Positions 7,644 through 13,850 of a stretch of 13,850 nt of DNA are shown piece after piece. Each line of letters begins with the position of its first letter. The stretch's first letter is position 1. The stretch lies in assembly GCA_034408745.1 (NCBI GenBank), contig JAWXCM010000336.1:1-13850 (forward strand), given 5' to 3'. The position numbers and the translations under genes were made by a program. The notes below the pieces were generated by a model, which was not told the origin of the DNA, ran no database searches, and saw only the letters and a list, made by a program, of their open reading frames with translations. Source of the DNA: JAWXCM01 sp034408745. Its GTDB lineage: Bacteria; Acidobacteriota; Terriglobia; Bryobacterales; Bryobacteraceae.

Positions 7644-7661
7644 GGGATACGCGGTTGGGTC

Positions 7662-7677
7662 GAGGAAAGATTTTCTC
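7662..7677 (+). other. Weak hairpin after the membrane protein gene
   Basis: GAGGAA (7662-7667) can pair with TTTCTC (7672-7677), with one G-U pair and a 4-base loop. It lies 18 bases after the stop at 7643. It is A/T-rich and has no trailing T-run, so it is at best a weak terminator or a leader element for the next gene. Confidence 0.2.
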
Positions 7678-7739
7678 TAAACTCCCCGCTAAAAACACCG
7701 ATTAGTTAGAGTGAGGACCCTGGAGCCGGCGGACGGCCC

Positions 7740-7744
7740 GGAAG
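7740..7744 (+). promoter_or_regulatory. Ribosome binding site deciding the start at 7750
   Basis: GGAAG stands 5 bases before the ATG at 7750. The upstream in-frame GTG at 7711 has no comparable site, and its extra 13 residues are unlike the N-terminus of a receiver domain. Confidence 0.6.
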
Positions 7745-7749
7745 TTTTG

Positions 7750-8730
7750 ATGCGCATTCTGATCGCGGACGACAGTTTACTCTCGCGGCGGCTGCTCGAA
7801 GAGACCCTTCGAAGCTGGTCGTTTGACGTCGTGCCTGCGTGCGACGGTGCTGAGGCGTGGGATATCCTGAGCGGTCCAAATGCTCCCTCGGTGGCGATTC
7901 TGGACTGGATGATGCCAGGGTTCACGGGCCCTGATCTGTGCCGTCTGGTTCGTCAGAAAAACAAAGAACCTTACACATACATCATCCTGCTGACGTCGCG
8001 GAACGACAAGGAAGACGTCGTGGCCGGGATGGATTCGGGCGCTGACGATTACCTCACCAAGCCATTCGACCGTCACGAACTGAAAGTTCGGCTGCGGGCC
8101 GGAACGCGCATTGTGGAACTGCAGGAACAGCTGCTGAATACTCGCGAGGCCCTTAGGGAGCAGGCGACAAGGGATTACCTGACCCAGCTTTGGAACCGCT
8201 CGGCGATCCTGGACACGCTGAGCCGGGAGCTGGCCCGGTCGAGGCGCGAGGGGACCTCCGTCGGCGTGGTGGTCGGGGATCTGGACCATTTCAAGGCGAT
8301 CAACGATACCTGGGGTCACGGAGTCGGCGATGTGGCCCTGAAAGAGAGTGCGGTTCGTATGCAGGCGTCCCTGCGGCCGTACGATTCGGTTGGCCGGTAC
8401 GGGGGCGAGGAGTTCCTGATCGTGCTGCCTGGTGCGAACCTGTCCGACGCGGCGTGGCTGGCGGACCGTGTCCGGCTGGCGATCCGGTCAGAGCCGGTGC
8501 GAGGCGACTCGGGTCCGATACACCTGTCGTGCAGTTTTGGCTGCACATCCAGCATGGGCGGCGAAGTTTCCCAGGAAGACCTGATCCGTGTGGCCGACGA
8601 GGCGCTATATGCGGCGAAGCGCGGCGGAAGGGATCGGGTGGTGGCCGTCAAGGCAACCGGTGATCGATTTCGCAGTCCGACCGGCATAATTCAGCCCGAA
8701 CTTAGTTTTGCGCAACCTGAAACTGACTAA
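7750..8730 (+). CDS. Response regulator with GGDEF output domain (diguanylate cyclase)
   Basis: This 326-residue cytoplasmic protein has a receiver domain (about 1-118), a short helical linker (about 120-140) and a GGDEF domain (about 142-302). The receiver keeps the acidic pair Asp7-Asp8, the phospho-acceptor Asp52, Thr82 and Lys104. The cyclase domain has 'DLDHFKAIND' (177-186) and the active-site signature GGEEF (218-222), so it should join two GTP into cyclic di-GMP when phosphorylated dimers form. An RxxD at 209-212, five residues before GGEEF, matches the product-binding inhibitory I-site. The architecture is like PleD but with one receiver. No histidine kinase is nearby, so the partner is encoded elsewhere. 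Its last 29 bases overlap the end of the converging amidase gene. Confidence 0.93.
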   Translation: MRILIADDSLLSRRLLEETLRSWSFDVVPACDGAEAWDILSGPNAPSVAILDWMMPGFTGPDLCRLVRQKNKEPYTYIILLTSRNDKEDVVAGMDSGADDYLTKPFDRHELKVRLRAGTRIVELQEQLLNTREALREQATRDYLTQLWNRSAILDTLSRELARSRREGTSVGVVVGDLDHFKAINDTWGHGVGDVALKESAVRMQASLRPYDSVGRYGGEEFLIVLPGANLSDAAWLADRVRLAIRSEPVRGDSGPIHLSCSFGCTSSMGGEVSQEDLIRVADEALYAAKRGGRDRVVAVKATGDRFRSPTGIIQPELSFAQPETD

Positions 8731-10150
8731 GTGTTCCCGCGTAGCGGGCGAGACCGCGGTAGAGGCCCTCGGCGATGCTCTGCCGGTAGTCCTGTTTCCG
8801 GAACAGTGTTTCGTCCTTCGGATTGGTGACAAAGCCAATTTCGGCGAGCACTGAAGGCATTTGCGCGCCGATCAAAACTACAAATGGAGCTTTACGCACG
8901 CCCCGGTCCTTTGACCGGGGATTTGCTTTCAGGGATGCCGCCTGGAGCGAAGCCTGAATTCGTGCGGCGAACTGCCGTGATTCCTCGATTTTATCGTGCA
9001 GTGCGATTTTCTGTACAAGGTCCCTTAAATCGGACACCGTACGAGATGACCCGGCGTTCTCGCGAGCAGCGAGTTCGAGGGCTGGCTTGCTGTCGGTGAA
9101 GTTGAGGTAGTACGTCTCAACGCCAGAAGTGATTGCCAGCGGGGAGGAGTTGGCGTGGATGGACAGGAACAGGTCTGCCTTCTGTTCGTTGGCAATTTCA
9201 GGGCGGCGGTCGAGCGAGATGAAGGTGTCGTCCTGGCGAGTGAATACCACCTCGGCGCCAAGGCGGCTTTCGATCAGCACTGCGAGGCGTTTGGCGACGT
9301 CGAGGACGAGGTCCTTTTCATAAAGGCCGTTGGGGCCGATGGTTCCGGTGTCGTGACCGCCATGGCCAGCGTCGAGCACGATGCGGCCGACCTTCAGGCC
9401 GAGGACGCGGGTCATGGACTGGGAACCGTCGACGCGGGCAGGTTTCGGGGGCGGCGGAATCTTTGCAGCCGCTGTCCTGGCCGGGAGGCGCGGAGCCATG
9501 TCAGAGGTCAGGTTCGGCGCGGCGGTTTCCGACGGCGGTGGCGGAAGTTTGGGGCGCGTGCTGGGAATGGCTGCCACCTGAGCCGGTGTGCCTCTCCTGG
9601 CGGAAACCTGAGGAGCTCCGTCCACCGTCAGGACTGGGCGAACTTTGGTAGCCGTGGGCGGGGGCGCAAAGGTACGGGGGGCGGGCGACTCTGGCGGCTG
9701 GGTGAGCTTCGGTGCGGCTGAAGCGGCCCTGATCTCGACGATTAGCCTGGAGGGGTTCGTCAGACGAGAGGCGGAGAAGTCGACGCCAGGCTCGAGGTCA
9801 AAGACTACCCGGGCTACTCCGGGCTGGGTTTCGGCGATGCGGATTTGCTTCAGGCGGGGGTCGCTGACCGGTATCGCCGCGTGGCGTTTGCCGCCAGTAA
9901 GGCGGACGGAGGTCCCGCGGAAGTCGAAGAAGATGCGATCCGGGTCGGGGACGCGGTCCTGCCTGTACTGGAAGTCACTGCTGATTTCGATGACGACGCG
10001 GGTGCTGTCACTGAGGGTCCAGAACCGGACGTCAGTGAGGTTTGTGGTGGCGGCCGGACTGGATGGCGGGTCCGCGAACGGAGAGGCGAGTGCTGCGGCA
10101 CTGGCAGCAAACAGCAGGATCCCGAAACCGAGGTGCAGCCGATGTGGCAT
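8702..10150 (-). CDS. N-acetylmuramoyl-L-alanine amidase with AMIN domain (AmiC-like)
   Basis: This exported zinc amidase cleaves the bond between N-acetylmuramic acid and the stem peptide, typically at division septa. The 482-residue product begins with a signal peptide (about 1-22, ending 'AAALAS'). An AMIN domain (about 38-142) follows, which in relatives directs the enzyme to peptidoglycan or the septum. A long Pro/Ala-rich linker (about 145-245) leads to the Amidase_3 catalytic domain (about 255-475). Zinc and catalytic residues are in place: His263 ('DAGHGGHD'), Glu278 ('YEKD'), His332 ('SIHAN') and Glu437 ('LAEIGF'). The region between His332 and Glu437 includes a helical segment ('LRDLVQKIALHDKIEES') where relatives carry an autoinhibitory helix. 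It follows the lytic transglycosylase gene by 17 bases, so the two are probably co-transcribed. Its stop lies inside the end of the converging GGDEF gene. Confidence 0.94.
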   Translation of the reverse strand: MPHRLHLGFGILLFAASAAALASPFADPPSSPAATTNLTDVRFWTLSDSTRVVIEISSDFQYRQDRVPDPDRIFFDFRGTSVRLTGGKRHAAIPVSDPRLKQIRIAETQPGVARVVFDLEPGVDFSASRLTNPSRLIVEIRAASAAPKLTQPPESPAPRTFAPPPTATKVRPVLTVDGAPQVSARRGTPAQVAAIPSTRPKLPPPPSETAAPNLTSDMAPRLPARTAAAKIPPPPKPARVDGSQSMTRVLGLKVGRIVLDAGHGGHDTGTIGPNGLYEKDLVLDVAKRLAVLIESRLGAEVVFTRQDDTFISLDRRPEIANEQKADLFLSIHANSSPLAITSGVETYYLNFTDSKPALELAARENAGSSRTVSDLRDLVQKIALHDKIEESRQFAARIQASLQAASLKANPRSKDRGVRKAPFVVLIGAQMPSVLAEIGFVTNPKDETLFRKQDYRQSIAEGLYRGLARYAGTLSQFQVAQN

Positions 10151-10167
10151 AAAACTTACAGCGAAAC

Positions 10168-10947
10168 TCAGGGAGTCTGATCGTTCAACAACTGCAAACC
10201 GCCATTGGCGTCATACACATAACGAACCGGGGCGTAAACGGGCCCGACCGGTTGCTGAGGTGAGGAGGCGGCGATTGCAGTGGCTGAGGCCTGCTGAACG
10301 GCTTCCTTCTTCCTGTTGGCGTCGCGCAACGCCTGGCCATATTTGCGGCCCACCAGGTAGACGTACTGCTCGGTTTCCGGGTAGGGTGGAATGCGATTGT
10401 TGTACTTCCAGACGGCGCCTTCGCCCGCGTTGTAGGCGGCGATGGCAAGGCGCAGGTCCTCCGGGAACAAGCCGGTCAGGTACTTGAGGTAGCGGACGCC
10501 GCCCTCAATGTTTTCGCGAGGGTCGAAGCTGTTGCTGACACCGAATCGGCGGGCGGTTCCGGGCATCAGCTGCATCAGGCCCTGTGCACCCTTTATCGAG
10601 ACGGCTCGCGGGTTGTAGGCGCTCTCCACCTGAATGACGGAGTGGACCAGGAGGGGATCGACGGCGTATTTTCTGGCTGTTGCTTCGACGAACTCGGGGA
10701 TATCGAGGTTTTCCGCGGGAAAAGCTGCCTGCGCCGGGCGGGGCTCGGCCACATCAGAGGCTTCGATGAGTCTCGGCGCCACGATTTTGGGGACTACCAC
10801 GACGGTTCGCACAAGTTTGCCGTTGGCGCCCGCGCGCACTACGCTGCGGATACCGGCGACAGCCCGCGGCGGTCTGGCCACAGTGGCCGCCAGGCCGGGG
10901 AGCGCCAGAGCGGCGCAAGCAAAAATCGTCGTCAAACAGAATCGCAT
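10168..10947 (-). CDS. Lytic transglycosylase, SLT family
   Basis: This exported 259-residue enzyme cuts the glycan strand of peptidoglycan between MurNAc and GlcNAc, leaving 1,6-anhydroMurNAc ends. A signal peptide spans about 1-20 ('LALPGLAA'). A spacer of about 60 residues follows, then the SLT domain (about 85-205). The catalytic glutamate is Glu108 in 'VIQVESAYNPRAVS', followed by 'GAQGLMQLMPGTA' (120-132) and 'AYNAGEGAV' (171-179), all standard for the family. The C-terminal tail (about 210-259) is low-complexity, then ends in an unfamiliar 'VRYVYDANGGLQLL' stretch. AGGTGA lies 10 bases before the ATG, and a TATAAT hexamer lies slightly further upstream. It heads the pair with the amidase and is divergent from mobA. 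Confidence 0.93.
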   Translation of the reverse strand: MRFCLTTIFACAALALPGLAATVARPPRAVAGIRSVVRAGANGKLVRTVVVVPKIVAPRLIEASDVAEPRPAQAAFPAENLDIPEFVEATARKYAVDPLLVHSVIQVESAYNPRAVSIKGAQGLMQLMPGTARRFGVSNSFDPRENIEGGVRYLKYLTGLFPEDLRLAIAAYNAGEGAVWKYNNRIPPYPETEQYVYLVGRKYGQALRDANRKKEAVQQASATAIAASSPQQPVGPVYAPVRYVYDANGGLQLLNDQTP

Positions 10948-10964
10948 GCGTTTGTTTTCACCTG

Positions 10965-10982
10965 ATTATAACCATTATGACC
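10965..10982 (-). repeat. Tandem 9-base repeat carrying -10-like hexamers
   Basis: Read on the minus strand, GGTCATAAT (10982-10974) is followed directly by GGTTATAAT (10973-10965), one mismatch apart. The second copy ends in a perfect TATAAT and the first in CATAAT. The site lies 18 bases before the transglycosylase ATG, so it may be its promoter -10 region. No good -35 match was found at 16-18 bases. A start site 6-7 bases after the TATAAT would leave a leader of only about 10 bases, cutting into the AGGTGA at 10958-10963. Confidence 0.4.
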
Positions 10983-11021
10983 GGACAAAGCACAGCCAGC
11001 CAGGCACAGTGGTCGCAATGT

Positions 11022-11027
11022 TAGTAT
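11022..11027 (+). promoter_or_regulatory. Possible -10 element of mobA
   Basis: TAGTAT ends 6 bases before the mobA ATG at 11034. A transcript from it would begin at or next to the start codon, which fits the lack of a ribosome binding site there. No clear -35 element is visible. The call is tentative. Confidence 0.3.
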
Positions 11028-11033
11028 TCTCTC

Positions 11034-11630
11034 ATGATCGGTACCCCTCCGCGCGAGTGGAGCTTCGCGGCTGGCGGGTATGTGCTGGCCGGGGGCCGTA
11101 GTTCGCGGATGGGGCGCGACAAGTCGCGGCTGCCATGGGGACAGAGCACGCTGATCGAAATGGTCGCTGCCGAAGTCGCGGCGGTCACCGGTTCGGTTGC
11201 GACGGTGGGTGGTGAGCCGATCCCCGGAATTCGGTATGTGGCGGATCCGCTGAGCGGTTATGGTCCGGTTGCCGGGATTGCCGCCGCGCTGCGCGATTCG
11301 AGCGAGCCGTGGACGCTTGCCGTCGCCTGCGACATGCCTGGAATTACCGGCGCGTTTCTTCAGCGGCTGCTGCGCGAGGCTCAGGGGAGCGAGGGCGCCA
11401 TTCCGGTAACATCGGACGGCCGGACGCATCCGCTGTGCGCCGTGTGGTCGACCGCGGCGGCTCGGGAGACGTTTGACCGAGCGCTGGAGGCCGGGGAGCA
11501 TACGCTGAGGCATGTGGTCCGCGGATTGCGGTGCGTGTTCCCGGCGGTGGACGATCCAGGTCTGCTGCGCAACGTGAATACGCCGGAAGAGTACGCCGAG
11601 GCACTGGCGCAGGGCCAGGCCGGGGAGTAG
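11034..11630 (+). CDS. mobA: Molybdenum cofactor guanylyltransferase
   Basis: MobA joins GMP from GTP to molybdopterin-molybdate to make the bis-MGD form of the cofactor used by many oxidoreductases. The 198-residue product is the usual size. The nucleotide-binding signature 'LAGGRSSRMGRDK' is at 18-30 and is followed by a 'LPWG' segment. The metal-binding 'DMP' is at 100-102 after 'WTLAVAC', and 'GYGPVAGI' (75-82) matches the family's GP(L/V)xG block. About 12 residues precede the usual N-terminus, so a later start is possible; the GTG at 11079 is the nearest alternative. No ribosome binding site precedes the ATG at 11034. The stop is 3 bases before the ABC ATPase start, so the two share a transcript. 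No molybdoenzyme or other cofactor gene is nearby. Confidence 0.9.
   Translation: MIGTPPREWSFAAGGYVLAGGRSSRMGRDKSRLPWGQSTLIEMVAAEVAAVTGSVATVGGEPIPGIRYVADPLSGYGPVAGIAAALRDSSEPWTLAVACDMPGITGAFLQRLLREAQGSEGAIPVTSDGRTHPLCAVWSTAAARETFDRALEAGEHTLRHVVRGLRCVFPAVDDPGLLRNVNTPEEYAEALAQGQAGE
11622..11627 (+). promoter_or_regulatory. Ribosome binding site deciding the TTG start at 11634
   Basis: GGGGAG stands 6 bases before the TTG at 11634, inside the last codons of mobA. It is the main support for a TTG rather than a later start, and the protein from there has the normal N-terminus for the family. Confidence 0.65.
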
Positions 11631-11633
11631 AAT

Positions 11634-12389
11634 TTGCCGTCCGAACAGTATCCGCACTATATCGAGTTCCGCAATGTTAACAAGACGTTCGACAAGCCGA
11701 TTTTAGTTGACTGTAACTTTTACGTCGACGCCGGCGAGACGGTGGCGATTATCGGTCGCAGCGGCGTGGGCAAGTCGGTCGCGCTGGCCCATATTATGGG
11801 GTTTCTGAAGCCGGACAGCGGCCGGGTCATTGTGGCGCACCAGGATATCACGGAAATGTCCGAGGCTCAGTTGCGGCAGATTCGCAAGAAAGTCACGATG
11901 GTTTTCCAGAACGGCGCGCTTTTCGATTCGCTCACCGTTGGGGAGAACATCCTGTTTTCTCTGGAACTGAGGGACGAATACAGCCTGGAGAACAAGGATG
12001 ACGTTGTGAACGGTCTGTTGCATCTGGTGGATCTGGAGGAAGCGCGGGATACGTTTCCGGGGGATTTGTCGACCGGGTACCGGCGCGCGGTGGCGATCGC
12101 CCGGGCGATCGCTGCGCAGCCAGAGTGCATTTTGTACGACGAACCGACGACGATGGTGGACCCGATCATGTCGGATCACCTGGCGATGCTGATGCTGCGG
12201 CTGAAGAATCAGCTGCGGCTGACGTCGTGTGTGGTGACGCATGACCTGGACCTGATGCGGCGGGTGGCGGACAAGGTAGTTCTGCTGCACGAAGGCCGGG
12301 TGATTTTCTTTGGGCCGACGTCTGACCTGGACAAATCGGAGCACCCTCATATTAAGGAATTTCTGGCGATGGACCGGGTGGAGCTGTAG
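11634..12389 (+). CDS. ABC transporter ATPase, MlaF/Ttg2A-like
   Basis: This 251-residue cytoplasmic ATPase resembles MlaF, which powers phospholipid movement between the membranes through an MlaE permease and an MCE-domain (MlaD) protein. Walker A is GRSGVGKS (41-48), the Q-loop 'VFQNGALFDSLTVGEN' (90-105) is typical of MlaF, Walker B is 'ILYDE' (166-170), and the switch histidine is His203 ('VVTHD'). Two motifs differ from the usual: the signature is LSTGY (145-149) where LSGG-type is expected, and the D-loop is 'TMVD' (173-176) instead of 'SGLD/TGLD'. The 'YRRAVAIARAI' after the signature keeps the MlaF-like arginine pattern. It starts with TTG 3 bases after mobA. No permease or MCE gene is adjacent in this window, so partners must be encoded elsewhere. 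The ABC ATPase call is certain; the transported substrate is inferred. Confidence 0.88.
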   Translation: MPSEQYPHYIEFRNVNKTFDKPILVDCNFYVDAGETVAIIGRSGVGKSVALAHIMGFLKPDSGRVIVAHQDITEMSEAQLRQIRKKVTMVFQNGALFDSLTVGENILFSLELRDEYSLENKDDVVNGLLHLVDLEEARDTFPGDLSTGYRRAVAIARAIAAQPECILYDEPTTMVDPIMSDHLAMLMLRLKNQLRLTSCVVTHDLDLMRRVADKVVLLHEGRVIFFGPTSDLDKSEHPHIKEFLAMDRVEL

Positions 12390-12407
12390 GCCGCCTGGAA
12401 AGGCGGC
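12390..12407 (+). terminator. Perfect 7-bp hairpin with GGAA tetraloop after the ABC ATPase
   Basis: GCCGCCT (12390-12396) pairs perfectly with AGGCGGC (12401-12407) around a GGAA loop of the stable GNRA class. It begins on the base after the TAG stop. No T-run follows, so it may be a weak terminator, an RNA-stabilising end, or a pause site before the peptidase gene that starts 49 bases later. Confidence 0.45.
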
Positions 12408-12455
12408 TGCGGTGAGGATTCCCCGCCCCACAGATTATCCGATCGGGAGACAGGT

Positions 12456-13850
12456 ATGCGCTTTGGGACGTGTGTTTTTACATTGCTTCTTTTGCTTCAC
12501 GGTATTGCAGGTGGGGCTGCACCTACCATCGACGGCCTGCTGAATTTGCGGCGCGTGACGGGCGCCTCGATTTCGCCGGACGGGCGCTATGTCGCGTATG
12601 GAATCACGGAAACGGACTGGGATCAGGACGCTTCGGTGCGCCATCTGTGGATTGCCGAGGCGGGGACGGGGCGGACGTGGCAGCTGACGCGGGGCAAGAA
12701 GGGCGTGAGCGCGATGGCGTGGTCGCCGGACGGGCAGTGGCTCGGTTTTGTGAGTGACCGGGAAGGCGGGAAAGCGCAGATTTTTGCGATCCGCGTGGAC
12801 GGCGGCGAGGCGCTGCAGCTGACGAAGTCGGAAACAGCGGTGAATGACTTCGACTGGTCGCGGGACGGGCAGTCGATTGCGTTTACCGCGCCGGACAAGA
12901 GGTCAGAAGACCGGAAGAATTACTTCGGCGATTTCGAGGTGGTCCGCCGCGATTACGCGCACGCGCATCTGTGGACTCTGAACGTGGCCGAAGCGTTGAA
13001 GGCGCCGGTCGCCGGCAAACAGCTGACGAAGGGCAAGGATTTTTCCATCGGCTCATTCGACTGGTCGCCTGACGGAACGCAGATTGCGTTTAGCGCGACC
13101 GTAAATCCGGATCTGGTACAGGGCGGGTCGTCCGATATTTATGTAATGGGAGCGGCGGACGGGGCCTTAAAGAAAATTGTCGACCAGCCGGGACCGGACT
13201 CGGGGCCAAAGTGGTCTCCGGACGGGAAGTCGATCGTATTTCGGTCGGCGATGGCGCAGAAATTGTTTTTCCATTCGAACGCGCGGCTCGCGATTGTCGC
13301 GGCCGGCGGGGGGAAACCGAGGTCGATTACAGACTCGTTCGATGAACAGCCGTCGCTGGTGGAATGGACGCGCGACGGCATTTACTTCGGCGGCGCGCGG
13401 AAGACGGAAGCGCATTTGTTTCGCGTAGATCCGACGACGGCGGCAGTGACGCGAGTCTCCGAGACGCCGAGCGGCTCTGGCGTCTCGCTGTCACGTGAGG
13501 GCCGGCACGCGGCTCTGGTTTTGGAAAATGGCAGGCAACTTCCGGAAGTCTACGTGACCAGCCTGCCGGGGTGGTCGCCGAGGAAGCTGACGGACATGAC
13601 CGCGCAGGTTCGCGACTGGACGCTTCCGGCGAGCGAAGTGATTTCCTGGAAGAGCACGGACGGTACGGTGATTGAGGGCGTGCTGAGCAAACCGGCGGGT
13701 TTCGATCCGGGTGTGAAGTATCCGCTGCTGTGCGTGATCCACGGGGGCCCGACGGGTATCGACACGCCTCAGATGGCGCACACGGGGCCGTATCCGATCG
13801 ACCTGTGGGTGGCTCGCGGGGCTCTGGTACTGCGGGTGAATTACCGGGGC
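12456..13850 (+). CDS. S9-family peptidase (acylaminoacyl-peptidase/prolyl oligopeptidase-like), 3' end cut by window
   Basis: The frame runs from the ATG at 12456 to the window edge without a stop, 465 residues visible. GGGAG at 12445-12449 stands 6 bases before the ATG. A signal peptide (about 1-22, 'FTLLLLLHGIAGGAA') indicates export. Residues about 30-385 form a beta-propeller with repeated 'SPDG'-type strands at 40-43, 90-93, 135-138 (SRDG), 204-207, 254-257 and 305-308 (TRDG). This domain gates access of short peptides. The alpha/beta-hydrolase part begins about 395 ('ISWKSTDGTVIEGVL') and reaches the oxyanion-hole motif 'HGGP' (429-432) and 'VNYRG' at the edge. The catalytic GxSxGG serine, aspartate and histidine should lie in the missing part, roughly 200 residues. 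Such enzymes cleave oligopeptides in the periplasm. The family call is secure; exact substrate preference is not visible. Confidence 0.92.
   Translation, partial: MRFGTCVFTLLLLLHGIAGGAAPTIDGLLNLRRVTGASISPDGRYVAYGITETDWDQDASVRHLWIAEAGTGRTWQLTRGKKGVSAMAWSPDGQWLGFVSDREGGKAQIFAIRVDGGEALQLTKSETAVNDFDWSRDGQSIAFTAPDKRSEDRKNYFGDFEVVRRDYAHAHLWTLNVAEALKAPVAGKQLTKGKDFSIGSFDWSPDGTQIAFSATVNPDLVQGGSSDIYVMGAADGALKKIVDQPGPDSGPKWSPDGKSIVFRSAMAQKLFFHSNARLAIVAAGGGKPRSITDSFDEQPSLVEWTRDGIYFGGARKTEAHLFRVDPTTAAVTRVSETPSGSGVSLSREGRHAALVLENGRQLPEVYVTSLPGWSPRKLTDMTAQVRDWTLPASEVISWKSTDGTVIEGVLSKPAGFDPGVKYPLLCVIHGGPTGIDTPQMAHTGPYPIDLWVARGALVLRVNYRG

Noticed and set aside
7711..7749. GTG start of the response regulator at 7711
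   Set aside because: It would add 13 residues before the normal receiver start 'MRILIADD', and it lacks a ribosome binding site. The ATG at 7750 has one.
8190..8663. Plus-strand 157-residue frame inside the GGDEF gene
   Set aside because: It is in a different frame within a gene with full catalytic motifs and has shadow composition.
11703..12431. Minus-strand 242-residue frame opposite the ABC ATPase
   Set aside because: His/Arg/Gln-rich sequence typical of antisense reading, while the plus strand carries all ATPase motifs.
1..13850. Search for mobile elements, CRISPR arrays, phage genes or defence islands
   Set aside because: No transposase, integrase, direct-repeat array or toxin-antitoxin pattern was seen. 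The genes are mostly housekeeping, so I do not claim a novel multi-gene system here.

Overview
The window looks like chromosomal core DNA from a GC-rich, Gram-negative (diderm) bacterium. An Acidobacteriota member of the Bryobacterales/Solibacter kind is my best guess. The reasons are the split glycine decarboxylase (gcvPA + gcvPB), an MlaF-type ATPase and two periplasmic peptidoglycan enzymes (which imply an outer membrane and a thin wall), strong G/C third positions, and a GT-C membrane protein with a C-terminal beta-sandwich. This placement is inference, because no rRNA or other marker gene is present. I see no mobile element, CRISPR array, tRNA or rRNA.

Layout. Bases 2-250 (+) hold the C-terminal end of an unrecognised protein, followed by about 220 bases with no supported gene. 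From 6781 down to 474 (minus strand) runs one compact transcription unit, gcvT-gcvH-gcvPA-gcvPB, followed 8 bases later by a large GT-C family membrane protein. The first four encode the T, H and two-part P proteins of the glycine cleavage system; the L protein (lipoamide dehydrogenase) is not here. Divergent from gcvT is an unrecognised single-pass membrane protein (6849-7643, +), then a response regulator-diguanylate cyclase (7750-8730, +).

The cyclase gene meets, tail to tail and with a 29-base overlap, a minus-strand pair for peptidoglycan turnover. The pair is a soluble-type lytic transglycosylase (10947-10168) followed by an AMIN/Amidase_3 N-acetylmuramoyl-L-alanine amidase (10150-8702). 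Divergent from that pair is a second plus-strand unit: mobA (molybdenum cofactor guanylyltransferase, 11034-11630) and, 3 bases later, an MlaF-like ABC ATPase (11634-12389). A short perfect hairpin follows. Then comes an exported S9-family peptidase that starts at 12456 and runs off the right edge before its catalytic serine motif.

How the genes work together: the gcv genes form one pathway (glycine to CO2, NH3 and methylene-THF), and the transglycosylase and amidase plausibly act together on the wall. The remaining neighbours look like ordinary chromosomal adjacency. I did not find a convincing new multi-gene system. The points most worth a second look are the GT-C protein locked onto the gcv operon, the unknown membrane protein beside it, the altered signature motif and D-loop of the MlaF-like ATPase, and a tandem 9-base promoter-like repeat between the transglycosylase and mobA.
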